Numbered from the stretch's first letter, positions 1-12,235 are shown. The stretch: DNA of 64,000 bases from Diprion similis (GCF_021155765.1 NC_060112.1:24766001-24830000); one strand, 5' to 3'. A program made the numbers and translations. The notes: generated by a model from the letters alone, not told the origin.

Positions 1-93
1 CCCTTGGCGCAACCCTTATTAAGCCCAACGTCGAAAAGCCCTGACGACGGTGTTGCGGTGGTAGGTCTGATGGTCGTGGATGTCGATGATCCG
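1..93 (-). CDS. putative partial exon at the left window edge
   Basis: On the minus strand a possible 3' splice site (CTGATTAG) precedes a GC-rich stretch that runs to the window edge. Joined at phase 1 to the exon ending at 1415, the frame stays open to the edge. Another minus frame of the same stretch has striking C-ending codons but stops with TAA, and the plus strand is also open from base 1 to a TAA near 126. Coding is therefore plausible, but strand and frame are unresolved. The product is not recognised. Confidence 0.22.
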
Positions 94-1414
94 CTAATCA
101 GGGTGGCGACAATTTTGTTTAAATAAATTTCCTGCCTTTTCCCGTGAAAAAATTTAGAATTCCCTGACATTTTTCCACGAAATTTATAGGTATAGGTACC
201 TACATAATGTTGGGCAGCTTTTAGGAATAAAAGCTCGAGAAGTTGTGCAACTTGGATATATAAATTCGGATCTAAAAACACATAATATTGCTACGTTTCA
301 CACGAATAATTAAAAATTGAACGATACCATTTTCGAAAACTAGCTTAACTGGATTGACGAAGTATAGCTGCAGGATTAATCAGTGAAGAAGTGAGATCTT
401 TTTAGTTTCAACGTCAAATTTAAAAGGATCTGTTTAAAAATAGAAAAATAAGAAAATCCTGGAATTGTAAATAAAATCTTGAATATTGATGTGTTATTTC
501 AAATCGGTTCACAATTGTTAAAAATCAAGTAGATTGGTCAAATTGTTAATACTTAGAAGACCATTTTCCACAAAGTAACTGTAAGACAAATTTTCTCTCC
601 TTATAATCGTTTAATATTGCAATTATTCGATCGTAATCAATAACGCTGCAATAACGAGTGAGAAAGTGTTTCAGTCGTAAATTTGTAGAAAATATACTTC
701 TGAAGAAAACGAGTCGTCGCAGAGTGAAATCGAATCAATCCATTAGGTTTTAAACAGTTTTAAAGCGAATTAAAATGCTGCTATCGATATCTAAGCTTTT
801 GTTCACAATTACAATATTTTTATATAGATTTCCGCCTTCTTGATCAGTACTTTATAGCAGTTAAATAATCTGCAGAAGTCAGTAACGTCAACGTGACGAA
901 ATATTAGTAACTAAAAATTACTGCCTCACAACGTCAGAATAACTGAATGAGTCGAATTCACATGATCCGAGTTTCTTAACTTTCAGGCAAAAATTTTGTC
1001 AAACTCCTCATAGAGTCCTTTAGTCATGAAAATGGGTCACGTGGCTCCACCTTTTTTCCTCGACATTCTTGGCACTTTCCTCAACTTTGCCGATATTTCA
1101 CAACATTTGAACAATAAATTTTGGTCGGTAAAACAGAGATCTTTTTCTGTGATCCTCAAACAATCCCTACATATTTTTTTCATCGATTTTTACAACTCAT
1201 TTCTAAAGCAAAATATTACTTTTGGGATGAATTTCATCCAGTACGTCAGTTATGCGACGTCCAAAGTCGCAAAATGGCAAGTTACCATCTGATGGTAAAA
1301 TGTGAAGTTGAAAATTGGCCATTCTCGTATTTAAAATGTGCACAATCATCATCGAAGCGAGAAAAAATATGAAAAATAAATACGACAATATTTATAAGTC
1401 GTGGCATTGCTCAC
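94..1414. other. putative intron or intergenic DNA without features
   Basis: AT-rich sequence with no credible coding frame. If the two flanking minus-strand exons belong together this is their intron. Only short chance frames are present. Confidence 0.3.
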
Positions 1415-1609
1415 CTGTGGAGAGGACGGGCGGGTTCGGTGGCGTCGGTGGTGTCGACGGGATCGGCGGTGCCCTCGGCGGGGAGTCGTCGGCGGAGGGT
1501 GTTCGTTCCCTCATGCTCCCGGGTCTCCCCGGGCCGAAGGATGGCTGACGCCTTCGGCGCCCCCCCTCAAAGCCACCGCGTTCGGGAACATGCGTTTCTT
1601 TGGGTGCCA
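1415..1609 (-). CDS. putative internal exon, proline-rich, minus strand
   Basis: A strong 3' splice site (a run of C and T ending TTTCGCAG) and a consensus donor (CCACAG followed by GTGAGC) bracket 195 nt, GC-rich in otherwise AT-rich flanks. Only one frame is open through the exon (phase 1 in, phase 1 out). It encodes a basic and then proline-rich segment (SADDSPPRAPPIPSTPPTPP) typical of a disordered linker. No domain is recognised. The gene would continue on both sides and leave the window on the left. Seen: splice signals and open frame. Inferred: that it is an exon. Confidence 0.42.
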
Positions 1610-3090
1610 CTGCGAAAGAAATAAAGAAGGTTAACACATGTGTATAAATGCGAAAAAGAAACAGCTCAGAGACTGTAATTGTCGGTATTGTAGATCACCA
1701 TGAACCTCAAGAAATTTGGGGTGAAAATTGGGCGGGAACAATTTTTTACATCAATTTTGAAATTTACCGCAAGATACTGTTAAACCGACACACAAAATTG
1801 TATAATCCATAAAATTGCAGACCGAAATATTCTTTGTTTTTCTGAGTACACGCGGCAGTATGTTGGATTGCCTAGTACTGAGGAGAAGAAATATCGGTAA
1901 TACAGGTAAGGAGAGTTATCGGTAGAGGTAGAGGCATTTAACCTCGTCGCGAGCGAGATAGAACTGCTGGTGTTGCCAAATTGTGTAGAATTGACCAAGC
2001 AGATTTCTTTGTTTATCTATAATCCATGGTGAAGTCTTCAGTAATCCCGTTTAAGTGATTATATCCATATCTTGACTTGAGGAAAAGTGATCGTGACTCG
2101 GTAGGTAAGTCTGTTTTACCGATATTATTTCCCCTGAGTGCTAGGAAACGTAACGTACTGATCATATTGAAGTTGGTAACGTTATCGAAACGATTTATGA
2201 TGAGGAAAAACCGTTATTTCACGATTTTTAAATTATATGAAATTCTGTAAGTAATAATAAAACAAAAAATACTCAAATTTCGAAATCTTAGTTCCTTCAA
2301 AAGAATCATTGTGAAATTAAGAAAATGATGATTTTTTTCCTCCGATGTTTCGTTACGATAAAGTAACTAACTTCAACGTCGTACTTACTATACATCATCT
2401 AGTCAATGAAGAGGATATCGCTATACCATATGTTGTTGTTATAAAAACGAATACAGACCGGCACAACATTGAGTTTAAAACCAACTTGGCAAGATTCATT
2501 TACCCCTCGAAAACTCATCAATAGATCTCAGTATGACTGCCAAATAGAGTTCTCGATCACGTTTGATCGATCAAAACTTCAGTAACGTATACTTTCTTAC
2601 TTAGACGTAACTAGATTCGGTTAAGCGAGACTTTTCGATCCTTTGCGGTTCACCAATTTTCTTCTGACCGAACTGTAGTCCTTAGTCCGACAGTCCCTGA
2701 AGAGAAGTAAAAAAAAAAAAACCATCTTTTGGATGACGTAGTACGGATAATTTTGAATTAACACAATAAGTTGAGAGTGTCTCCTGCAGCAGTGAATGTA
2801 TTTTACTTGTTCCGAGGGTGTGTTCGAGGAGCCCTTCGTCAGCGTCGCCCCTTCTACCTCGGGATCTCATTGCCCGTGTATATAATAGACAATCCATCCA
2901 ATTTGGCAAAGTAACGAATAAGTCAATCGAGCGAAAGAGACGATGATCAACGTCACGAGCAGCAGCAGCAGCAGCAGCAGGTTTAGCAATTGTCTCTAAG
3001 GGTACAGAGTTCGTTATCGTCCCGACCTTCTCGACCCTTTTCTGGCGTTCCTTTCTCAAAGCACAGTTTCACCATAAGCTTCCCGTTATA
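1610..3090. other. intergenic or intronic, non-coding
   Basis: Contains one MITE copy (2168-2380) and a short CAG repeat near 2960-2981. The 125-codon minus-strand frame at 2682-3059 spans the CAG run and a poly-T tract, with no splice or codon-usage support. I see no gene. Confidence 0.4.
2168..2380. mobile_element. MITE copy 1 (GAAGTT-TIR family)
   Basis: About 215 bp bounded by inverted ends: TTGAAGTTGGTAACGTTATCG on the left, and CGTTACGATAAAGTAACTAA followed by CTTCAACG on the right. The interior (an ATAATAAAACAAAA core followed by CGAAATCTTAGTTC) recurs at 23181-23365. No coding capacity, as expected of a non-autonomous DNA element. Confidence 0.6.
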
Positions 3091-3458
3091 ATATATTTTT
3101 TACGGCATGGGCATTGAAAAGTCCACTTTTTGTGGCAGTTTTCGTTCCGTAAAGTGACGCTTTATACGGCAGCGAACAAAGTGGCGGAATAAAGTCTTTA
3201 CTCCGCAGTTTTGATGCGCAGTTCGAAGTGCGCATCCCAAACTGTCGAATAAAGTAGCTTCGTCGAACAGATCGCGACAAAACCTCACTCTTCGTTTTGC
3301 TTTTCAATGCCCATACCGTAAAAAATATCGTATGTGGCATGCCCGTAAACCGTTTTTTGGCTCGGATAATTTCAGTACTCGCTTCCGGCTCGCCTTCAGC
3401 TCGTCCTGAAATCTTTATCCTTGCCAAAAAAGACAGAGGCGGTTTACGGGCATGCCAC
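3091..3458. repeat. nested foldback repeat
   Basis: Two inverted-repeat pairs sit side by side. About 30 bp at 3091-3121 (ending ACGGCATGGGCATTGAAAAG) pairs with 3300-3332. The 18 bp at 3334-3351 (GTGGCATGCCCGTAAACC) pairs exactly with 3441-3458. Between the first pair is a further palindrome around CAGTTTTGATGCGCAGTT. Long chance frames cross it on both strands and should not be read as genes. Confidence 0.65.
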
Positions 3459-5866
3459 ATAAATAGCTATTACATACAGAATTTTCATCCATCGTCCTTT
3501 GAAAAGTCCCTGACAGATTTTCAACGTCACTATATTATTCGAACTCTGATTTTGGAAACCATTCCTAACCCAAATGGAATCGTCCATAACTTTCTGTTCG
3601 TATCTCCCGATCCTCTCTGTTCTATTCGAGTAGGTACATTATACCAAACATCTTTTATAGTTCCAGCCACCCACATCAATCTTTGGAACTCTCATCTGAA
3701 GCCCATAAAAAGAAGAGTAAGAGGATGAGAGAAGAGTGCCCCGACCAACTCATGACTCACTTAAAAGACGATTGTCTTTTTATTTCGCACCTAAAACCAG
3801 ACCTAGGTTACCAACTTCCGCCTAACCGGAGGTATAGCTATAGTTTACTGCTTTCAGCATTATCCACCCCCCTTCCCCCCTCCACGCCCTTCTACTTTCT
3901 TCTGTAGCTCATTCTTCTTCTTATTTTTCTCTTTCTCATTTGAACCTGCGTGTCCTTAGTATTTTACACTCCTGGGTTTCATTCAACGTCAAATTGGACG
4001 GTTATAATAAATATATATACATATACTAGTCATCAAATTAACCCGACGCGACGAGGAATATCCACTTGTATCTCCATTTTTCAATCTACACTGTGTATAG
4101 TTTTCCTGGACCTTGTCCAAGAGTATTATTTCAACGGAATTCTGTATTCTATGAATTCGTTTCGTTGGTATTTGGTATTTGAATGAATTTTCTAACTAAT
4201 AAACGACCACGATTATTGCAGCATATAAACAATATCCTCGAACTATGGGGTTAGAAGAATCATTTTACCGATGCAATTCACACGCGTAACACGTACCTGA
4301 ATCAGTCATATAACCTACATTTAGGCAACTGCAGGCTTGTTTGCGTGGGACGACATCGCGTCTCGTTAAAAGAGAGCATCAAGACAGCATGGATTAAGCA
4401 GCATAAATTACACTTGCACTGCACCGTGTGGCACTAGCACTGGAAGCAAACCGCTGACAAGTTTAAAAGGTTTAAAGATACGTGCACAAATACGAACGAG
4501 GAGTTAATAACCCATTATTCTTCCACACCGGAGTGTAACACGTGGTTGCAACAGTCGACCACTGGATTATGAGAATTGAACCCAATTGAGAAGACTCTTG
4601 GTCTCTTACAGGTGCATCCTGAGTCTCAAAACTCCGTCACTGCATCCATTTCGAGAGTTTAATTAATCAATCAAATTTCTCGAATGTTCCGTCGTACCGA
4701 ATTCACTTCAACGAATTATTATTCTGGATGAGGGAAGCCCGATGATTGCACAGCCTTCACAGGTCGGTGGTGCCCACATCGTAGATGTAATCGAAGAAAG
4801 CTTAGGACCGAGAAGGTCACTCTTAACGATTTCGCTTCCTTCCTTCCTTCCTTCCTTCCCTTCGGCCGCGTTAGCTGAGCGTCTGTATAGTCACTTGGAA
4901 GGCTTGGCATCCATTCCCTCTGCCGCAGGGTGAGCGGGGTGTCTTTTATCGATTTTAACCTCGCTGAGTAGGGAAAAACAGGAGTGAAAAGAGTGAGACA
5001 AACGACCGGAGAGACTAGCAGCAAAATGTAGGTACTTCGTAAGGAGGCGATGGTTCTTGCATTGATGAAAAATTGGGTAGGAAAAATTCCACAGTAGCGT
5101 CATTACGGTCGTTCACTTGGGGATGCGGTTGTTCATTCATGAAGAACATTTGGGTTCGTGATTATTGGAATGAGATCACGATCAGGTTGGAAACCATCAT
5201 GAAATCTCATCACGTCATCGAGTGTCGTTAGTTGTGCTTCATGACCAATTTTTTACTTCTTGCTTCTCTGCGTCAGGATCCAGAGAAGAGGATAAAAAGT
5301 TGTTATGATCAGGTCAGAAAAGAAGATACATATAACTTTTCGCTACATCTTCAAATCAATCACTTCTATCACAACTTGAAGATAAAAACAAAGTTTTCTA
5401 ATCGACGAAATATATTTATACAATGCACCAATCAAACTTTCCTCGGAACATCCAATTAGAACTTAAAAAGTACCTGATCATACCACACCTTGAGGTTTAA
5501 GTTTTTCTACGTGGCTCTGTTAAGATCATCCATAGGTGAAGTAGCCGGAAGTTCCAGGGCCGATCGCTTCCGGCCATTCGACCACCATGAATACGAATGT
5601 TTCGATTTGAACAACCACGATGATATTCGGAAGCCATTATCGTTTTGAGACTTTTTGAAATACTTGTTGAATTAGGTAAACTTGACGAAATCGTTACTCG
5701 CCACACTGACGTGTTTACTTTATACAAATTTCAAACTCTGCCACAATACTTTCCCTAAACTAGTTTTCACAACGTTAATTTATACATATATACATATGTC
5801 ATATATACATTCACGTTCGTCAAAAGCGAGGAAATTTTCTCGGGTAGTGGGTTCGGGAAGCCCCAG
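3459..5866. other. non-coding, no gene seen
   Basis: AT-rich DNA with a TTCC tandem run near 4839-4858. The 143-codon plus frame at 3297-3728 begins inside the foldback repeat and has no splice or codon support. Confidence 0.4.
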
Positions 5867-5959
5867 GTAACCGTTACGAACAAGACGGATGGCTCTTCTC
5901 AGGTATACCTAAAACCACCGATGGGCAAAAGGACGGACAGAGCTCGAGTAAGCCTGCAG
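5867..5959 (+). CDS. putative orphan exon, phase 1-1
   Basis: A CCCCAG acceptor and a TGCAG/GTATGC donor bracket 93 nt that reads as 30 codons plus split ends (begins NRYEQDGWLFSGIPKTTDGQ). The frame looks protein-like and symmetric, but no partner exon was identified and no domain is recognised. It could be chance. Confidence 0.2.
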
Positions 5960-6540
5960 GTATGCTTGCCGCTTTCATCCCGTGTCAGACGCGATCATCC
6001 GAGACGAAGATCCTCGAAGCGAAGGAAATTCCTTTGCATCGATTTCTAGAACGCTTTGAAAACATCGGATCATTATCACTGTTGAATTTTTCATTTACTT
6101 AAGAAAATTTCACTTGCCACCAATCAATTCTATTTGGTTATCCAAATAAATCGTGATAATTTTCTAATTCTTACATAATTCGTGACGCAAGATCGAAACT
6201 TCATGCCTGCGTTAATGGGATGAAAATAATGAAGAAAAAAAAAAAAAAAAATTTCTTCCGTCTCTGGGTGAATAAATTACAAGATTGAAGTGATTAACGT
6301 TAGCCTTAACGAGATATTGAGACAAAAATCATTGTTTTAAAAATTTATGAGGACTTTAATAAGCTTAATTTTGAGAATCTGAATACAATTGGCTTCGTAA
6401 AACCAGATAATACTAAATTTCAGACGATCCTAGAGTTGCGAAACGATGATTTCTTCGAAAAATAAATCGTTATACATTAACGTTACGAACTTCACTCTCT
6501 TGATAATTTCACTTTCACAGCTATATGTATACATATACAT

Positions 6541-7192
6541 TAGACTGTATCAAAAAAATTGACTATTTTTTTTTTTTAATGGTATACTGAAAATATTGTT
6601 CAAGATGACGAAAAAGAAATACCATAAAAATTTCAGATTTTAATATTGATATTTAGAGGTGCCTCATCCCGATTTTCTACTTTCCGTAAGAATAACATGG
6701 TAAAAATGGTTCTTGCTCCTTGCGATTTTTATAACTAGACAACGACGCGTCGTACAGAAAATTCATAAACATGTTTTTGTAGGAAATTGAACGTTCTACA
6801 AAAAAGGTCTCTTGTCATTTTACGATAAATCTACTCCTTCAAAAGTTATTTAAGGTCCTTTGCTGATGTTTGACCTCAAATAACTTTTGAAGGAGTAGAC
6901 TTATCGTAAAATGACAAAAGACCTTTTTTGTAAAACGTTCAATTTCCTACAAAAACATGTTTTCTTAATTTTCTGTACGACGCGTCGTTATCTAGTTATA
7001 AAAATCGCAAGGAGCAAGAAGAACCATTTTTGCCATGTTATTCTTATGGAAAGTAGAAAATCGCGATGAGGCACCTCTAAATATCAATATTAAAATCTGA
7101 AATTTTTATGGTATTTCTTTTTCATCATCTTGAACAATATTTTCAGTATACCATAAAAAAAAAAAAATAGTCAATTTTTTTAATACAGTCTA
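6541..7192. mobile_element. 650-bp foldback element with 8-bp TSD
   Basis: Two near-identical arms (about 317 bp, 6541-6857, and 321 bp, 6872-7192) are reverse complements around a 14-nt loop. The element begins TAGACTGTAT and ends ATACAGTCTA. It is flanked on both sides by ATATACAT (6533-6540 and 7193-7200), an exact 8-bp target-site duplication. It has no coding capacity. Eight-bp duplications are typical of hAT and P superfamily transposons, so a hAT-like non-autonomous element is the best guess. The flanks are themselves AT-rich, which weakens the duplication a little. Confidence 0.8.
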
Positions 7193-7353
7193 ATATACAT
7201 ACAGTTGTGCATGGATATACCTACAACCCAGGGAGTCTCTCACTCGATAAATGGAACAGCCATAGGCTCGTGGTCGAGCAGCACGTATACATCTGCATAC
7301 GGTGAACAAAGACAGCAACAGCGATACTCGTACATCGCACGTTGCTGCCCCCA

Positions 7354-7354
7354 C

Positions 7355-7411
<57 letters not shown>
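7354..7411. repeat. (ACG)n microsatellite
   Basis: About 19 uninterrupted ACG units. An apparent poly-threonine frame across it (7205-7462) has no other support. Confidence 0.95.
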
Positions 7412-7412
<1 letters not shown>

Positions 7413-9084
7413 TTGCCGTGCAGATTATAAGCGTGTGCGAATGTGCGTTACGCGTACGATAATATATAGGTATACAACAGGCATGCCGATTTCACACGTG
7501 GAGCCACCTCGTTGAAAAACGCTTTGCCAAGCAACGAGACGAGGACGTGTAATGTAGTCTATTATTCGCGTGCGAATTTTCATCGCACATTGACGACAGT
7601 AGTAGCCGTGTAATTGAATAACTGTAAAATAAGTTTTCTGAAGCCTTAGTCTTATTACATAGATAAAATGAAGATATTTTAAATCCTGCGCCAATTGCGT
7701 AAATACACAAATGGCAAGAAAACAAGAAGTGAAATGAAAATAGGATTTTATCAGCCACCCCTTTGACTAAATGTGCCGTTTTACACATTAATACTAACAC
7801 TTTCGATATTATCTAGTAACTAACTAACTTACTCTCTGACTATAATCAATCGACAAACAATATCCTGCGATTTTCCGTGAGATAAAAACCAAAAATACGT
7901 AAAATGTATGAAGTGAAATAAAATTTCAAGTGCAGTTTTTTATTTCATTTTTTATTTCGTTTTTAAAATCAACAGTACTTTGTACGTACCTACAAGAACG
8001 AGTTTATTTTTTCGACGTATGTATACTGAAAATTTCAGTTTAATTTTCAAAATTCCTTGACTATTCCTTGACTTTTCCCTGCTCTGTAAGAAATTCCCTG
8101 AGTTTTCCCGGTTTTCCAGGTTATCCCTGTGCGTTCGAACTCTTCGAGAATAGAAAGGGAAAAAAAAAAAAATGTTAAACTTGGTAAATCCTTTCTCTGT
8201 GTGCATAAATCGATGTACGATACAACACAAGAATAGAAAATAAAGATAATAAAGCGTCATGTCATCGGTTACATTGTGGTTCAAAAGAGAAGGAAAGGAA
8301 AAATTGCGAAAGTAAAAGACGAATAATAAAAAATAAATTAATAAATAAATAAAGAAAAATATTTAATTGAATTGCGTCCATTGAGGCCAGAAATTTTGCG
8401 TATACATAATAAATATCAGATAAGACATTTGTTATAAAAATTCAAATCAATATTAGATTTCGTACCTTAAAAAAATCGTCCGGATAGTAACGAGATAAAA
8501 AAATATTAAATTACAATGATTTATAAAAAGCAGTTTGTTTTTGTAGAACTTATTTTCATTGTTATATATAATAAATTTCGACAGATTCGTGATAAATAAT
8601 AAAATTATAGTTATTACATTAGCGATATTATATATATTATTATATAATTATCGACAAAAATTCTTACAGTTTTAGAAAATTACGATTGTATATATATATA
8701 TATACCTTATAATCTACAAGCGCTGCGCCAAGTCAATCGAGTTATAGCAATAGTGTAAATTTGATTTGACCAACTTTGTTATTAATTAACACCTTGTATG
8801 GACTTGTCAGATTCTTGGTCTGTTTCCTTTCGTCACTTGCTCGTCGATTTTCGGGAAATACGTATTTTCATTTTTTTTTTTTTTTTTTTTTCTCTCTCTT
8901 TTTACACGACCATACCGTTATGTACGATACCACCACCCTTAGAACTCAAGCGCACGTGAGAGAGTCGCGTCGAATATGAAATCAGGTCGTCCGAACTCGC
9001 GATCGAAACGGCAGGTTAGACACGAACCAACATAATCGAGTGTATATATATATATATATATATATATATTAGGGTGGCGCAAAA
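7412..9084. other. AT-rich intergenic DNA
   Basis: No coding frame with support. Contains TA-rich tracts and, immediately before the next foldback element, a (TA)n run at about 9041-9069. Confidence 0.4.
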
Positions 9085-9646
9085 AAAACGACTATTTTTT
9101 TTCTTTAGAGTCTCGAGTCACAAAATGTTGGTTTTTAATGTTTTGAGAGCCCACTCCAAAGGAGAGTTGAAAAAAAAATTTTTAAGGGGTCGTTCCACAT
9201 TTTTTTCAAACGTCAGAAATCGTCAAAAATCGATTTTTTTTTTTAAATCCTTTTTCTCGTTACGGTATAATTTTATAGACGAAAAAAAATAAGTTTCCGA
9301 AAGTTTCAGTTCAAAATTTGAATTTTGAAAGGTCGCTCGTAATTTTTTTTCAATTTTTTGTTGCATTTCTTTAGATCTTTTCAAGCGACCTTTTAATATT
9401 CATATTAAAATTTCATAAATTTTTTTTTTTTCTTTTATTTAGTAAGAAAGAATCGATAACAATACACCACGACATGAATTAAAAATCAAACAAAATACTG
9501 AAAACATAATTTTTTTAATTTAATTTTTTGACGATTTCTGACCTCTTAAAAATTTTTCTTTTGAGCTGCCCCTTGGAGCGGGCTCTCAAAACATCAAAAA
9601 CTAACATTTTGTCACACGAGACTAAAAAAAAAAAATAGTCGGTTTT
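9085..9646. mobile_element. second foldback element, arms about 150 bp
   Basis: The left arm begins AAAACGACTATTTTT and carries TGTTTTGAGAGCCC. The right arm carries the reverse complement GGGCTCTCAAAACA and ends AAAATAGTCGGTTTT. Arms span roughly 9085-9245 and 9510-9646. The left side carries an extra AGGGTGGCGC (9071-9080) not found on the right, so the right terminus may be truncated into the TA microsatellite. It has the look of a MITE. Confidence 0.6.
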
Positions 9647-9897
9647 ATATATATATGAAAAGTCGGTTATATAATATAAGAAAAGGATGCGCAGCGATAG
9701 AAGAGGAAAGAAGGAAGGAAGTAAAGGAGTAAAAAAGAGAGCGAAGGGTAGCCCGAGATGACAATTCAGTTCCCTTGCATCCACCATCAGCCCCGAAACC
9801 CTACGCAACCTTCAAAACCAGACGTCCAACGTCTCGACGCACATCGAAACGACGCCGGAAAAGCGACGCCTGATATACCGCATCGGCATTACGTACG

Positions 9898-9927
9898 CCT
9901 AGCCTAGCCTAGCCTAGCCTAGCCTAG
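9898..9927. repeat. (CCTAG)n pentanucleotide repeat
   Basis: Six tandem CCTAG units. One base differs from the canonical insect telomere unit CCTAA. Confidence 0.9.
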
Positions 9928-10112
9928 GTGTATGTATAATAGCATATTATATAGGTAAACATATAGGCAGAAAGTATTCGTATGACGAATAAATTTTCTC
10001 TATCGATTTTAAACACGTCACGTATGAAAACTTCCAGGGTGTTTTTCTTTTCTTTTCTTTTCTTTTTCAGCTTGTTTAATCGATTCGATCAAATTCTGGG
10101 AAATTTTTCATT

Positions 10113-10152
<40 letters not shown>

Positions 10153-10647
10153 ATTTTTCTTTCTTTCTATGATGTATTTCAATAGTCCTCGGACAACGTT
10201 TCTTAAATATCGAAAATATGAGTGACGAGAAGAAAAAGAAGAAGAACAAAAAAAAAAAAAAACAAAAAACAATTCACCCTGAGTCTTGTACGAAAAAATT
10301 TAACCCACGTATAAAAAGTGCATAAAAATATCATACAAATTGATCCCAATTATGTATCATTTTGCAATTGTTACAATAGACGATTACTTTCTTTCTTTTT
10401 TTTTTTATATTCAATCTTGTTCAAATTCTAAATCGAGATAAACGGGTGTTAAACCAATAACATTCGTCTTCATATACATATATATATATATATATACACT
10501 TTTTGTATTTATTTCCAGCTCAAAGTGCGCAGGTGATAAATAAATCACTCAAGTATGTTGAGAGTTTTCTTCTAAACGTGTGTTTGTGTGTGTGTGTGTA
10601 AACATAATCATATACATTAAAAAACGTAGGCAGATATAATACAAGTG

Positions 10648-10690
<43 letters not shown>

Positions 10691-10774
10691 ATATATATAT
10701 AGGTATGTACTAACCGTGTACATAATACGGTCAATGCGTGACTGTTGAAATTTACCGTTAAGGCCGACAGACAA

Positions 10775-10834
<60 letters not shown>

Positions 10835-11984
10835 AAAATATATAACAGATACGGTAATTTACACTTTGCCTTCTGCTTCTTACCCCCCGACAAAGGCGTG
10901 CATAGATAGCTACTGCAAATAATATTAGTAATACCCAAAATGCGTGGTACATTGTATGTATGTAATAATAATAAGCTTGGAACTGACATAAGTGTGAACA
11001 GGAAAAACGTATTTTACGTCCAAAGGATAACAAAAGTGGCCGGTATATCAAAATGATTTCATTCTCATGTACGTATCTATATTTTTTTTTTTAACAAATT
11101 TGGTTTTCAGTTCTACAATACGTTGAATTTGATAATCATATCTCGATAGTAGATACGAAAATTATTTGAATAATAATATTTAATATATATATATATATCG
11201 ACGTTTAATTCGTACTTTGTGGTTTTTTTTTACACTTAGTAATACATTAAAAAGTGGATAAATGAGTGCCAAAAATTTTAGCGGACTTGTTGAGACATTT
11301 TTTTTCTAACCGTGTGTAGTAAAAGTGTAAGAATGAGAATTGTCGAGTACGTAATGAGCAAATGAAAAAAAAAAAAAAAAAAAAGAAAGAAAAATGAATG
11401 GAGAAAGAGAGAGACGAATAATTGGACGTGAAATTGGTGAGAGAAAAAGCGGCGTTCTATGAGAGAAGAATTACCTCTGCGAACGGCCTTTGTGAGAGTG
11501 ACTAGGCTAGTCTGTCAAGATAAAAATGTCATTGTTGTTGATTGTAAAGAAAGAGAAAATAGTGTAATACGTGATATCGATGATTAGTTACACGATTCCA
11601 CGGTATATCCAATGTCAAAAACTGCGCTCGGCGTAAAATTCTGGCAACGTAACGTGACGTCACGGAACAAACTCTCGTTTTATGGAAAACAAAAAACAAA
11701 AAACAAAAAAAAAAAAAAGTAGGTGACGGAAGCGCCGACGATGCTTGTAACGCCGCTATTCGTCAATCCATCCAAATAGTCCATTCGAAATGGGTTTGAA
11801 TTCAAAATATTCTACTCGAAGCTACATTTTGATTTCTAGGGATTTTGGGCCCTCAGGAACTGAGATCTGAAGTCATTTTTGAGCTGCATATCCGGGGTTT
11901 CGAGAGAGCAGTCAAATTTAACGTTTTTTGCATTTTCTTCAAAAACTGCGGTCGTTGGATGAAAAATTATTTGACCATCGTGTA
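9928..11984. other. simple-repeat-rich intergenic DNA
   Basis: Several (TA)n runs (about 10117-10149, 10650-10686, 10780-10831), a GT run near 10580, and poly-A tracts near 11365. Frames here that encode Tyr-Ile repeats are translations of (TA)n. A perfect CRE-like TGACGTCA lies at about 11656. No gene seen. Confidence 0.5.
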
Positions 11985-12190
11985 GAGCGGAAAATTCTAC
12001 GTCGAATTATGTTCTCATATGTCGGAAACGGAGTCGGATCCACTAATTAAAAATAGTAAAATTATATCACTAAAATTCCCCAGATACCGTAGATAAGTAG
12101 AATTTCTTTTTTCTGAATTCAGGTTAATCCGACACCGCTTCCGACATATGAGATCATAATTCGACGTAGAATTTTTTGCTCTACACGATA
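11985..12190. repeat. third foldback element (core)
   Basis: The left arm runs from CGTGTAGAGCGGAAAATTCT through ATATGTCGGAAACGGAGTCGGAT. The right arm is its near reverse complement (begins ATCCGACACCGCTTCCGACA, ends GAATTTTTTGCTCTACACG). Arms are about 65 bp, with a spacer of about 85 bp. Confidence 0.6.
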
Positions 12191-12235
12191 TTTTAGTGAT
12201 TTTGAAGTTACAGAGTTTTGAAAATATGAATTACC

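Noticed and set aside
3297..3728. 143-codon plus-strand frame
   Set aside because: Begins inside the nested foldback repeat; no splice signals, domain or codon bias.
7205..7462. Frame encoding poly-threonine
   Set aside because: Translation of the (ACG)n microsatellite.
10549..11051. Tyr-Ile repeat frames up to 146 codons on the minus strand
   Set aside because: Translations of (TA)n microsatellites.
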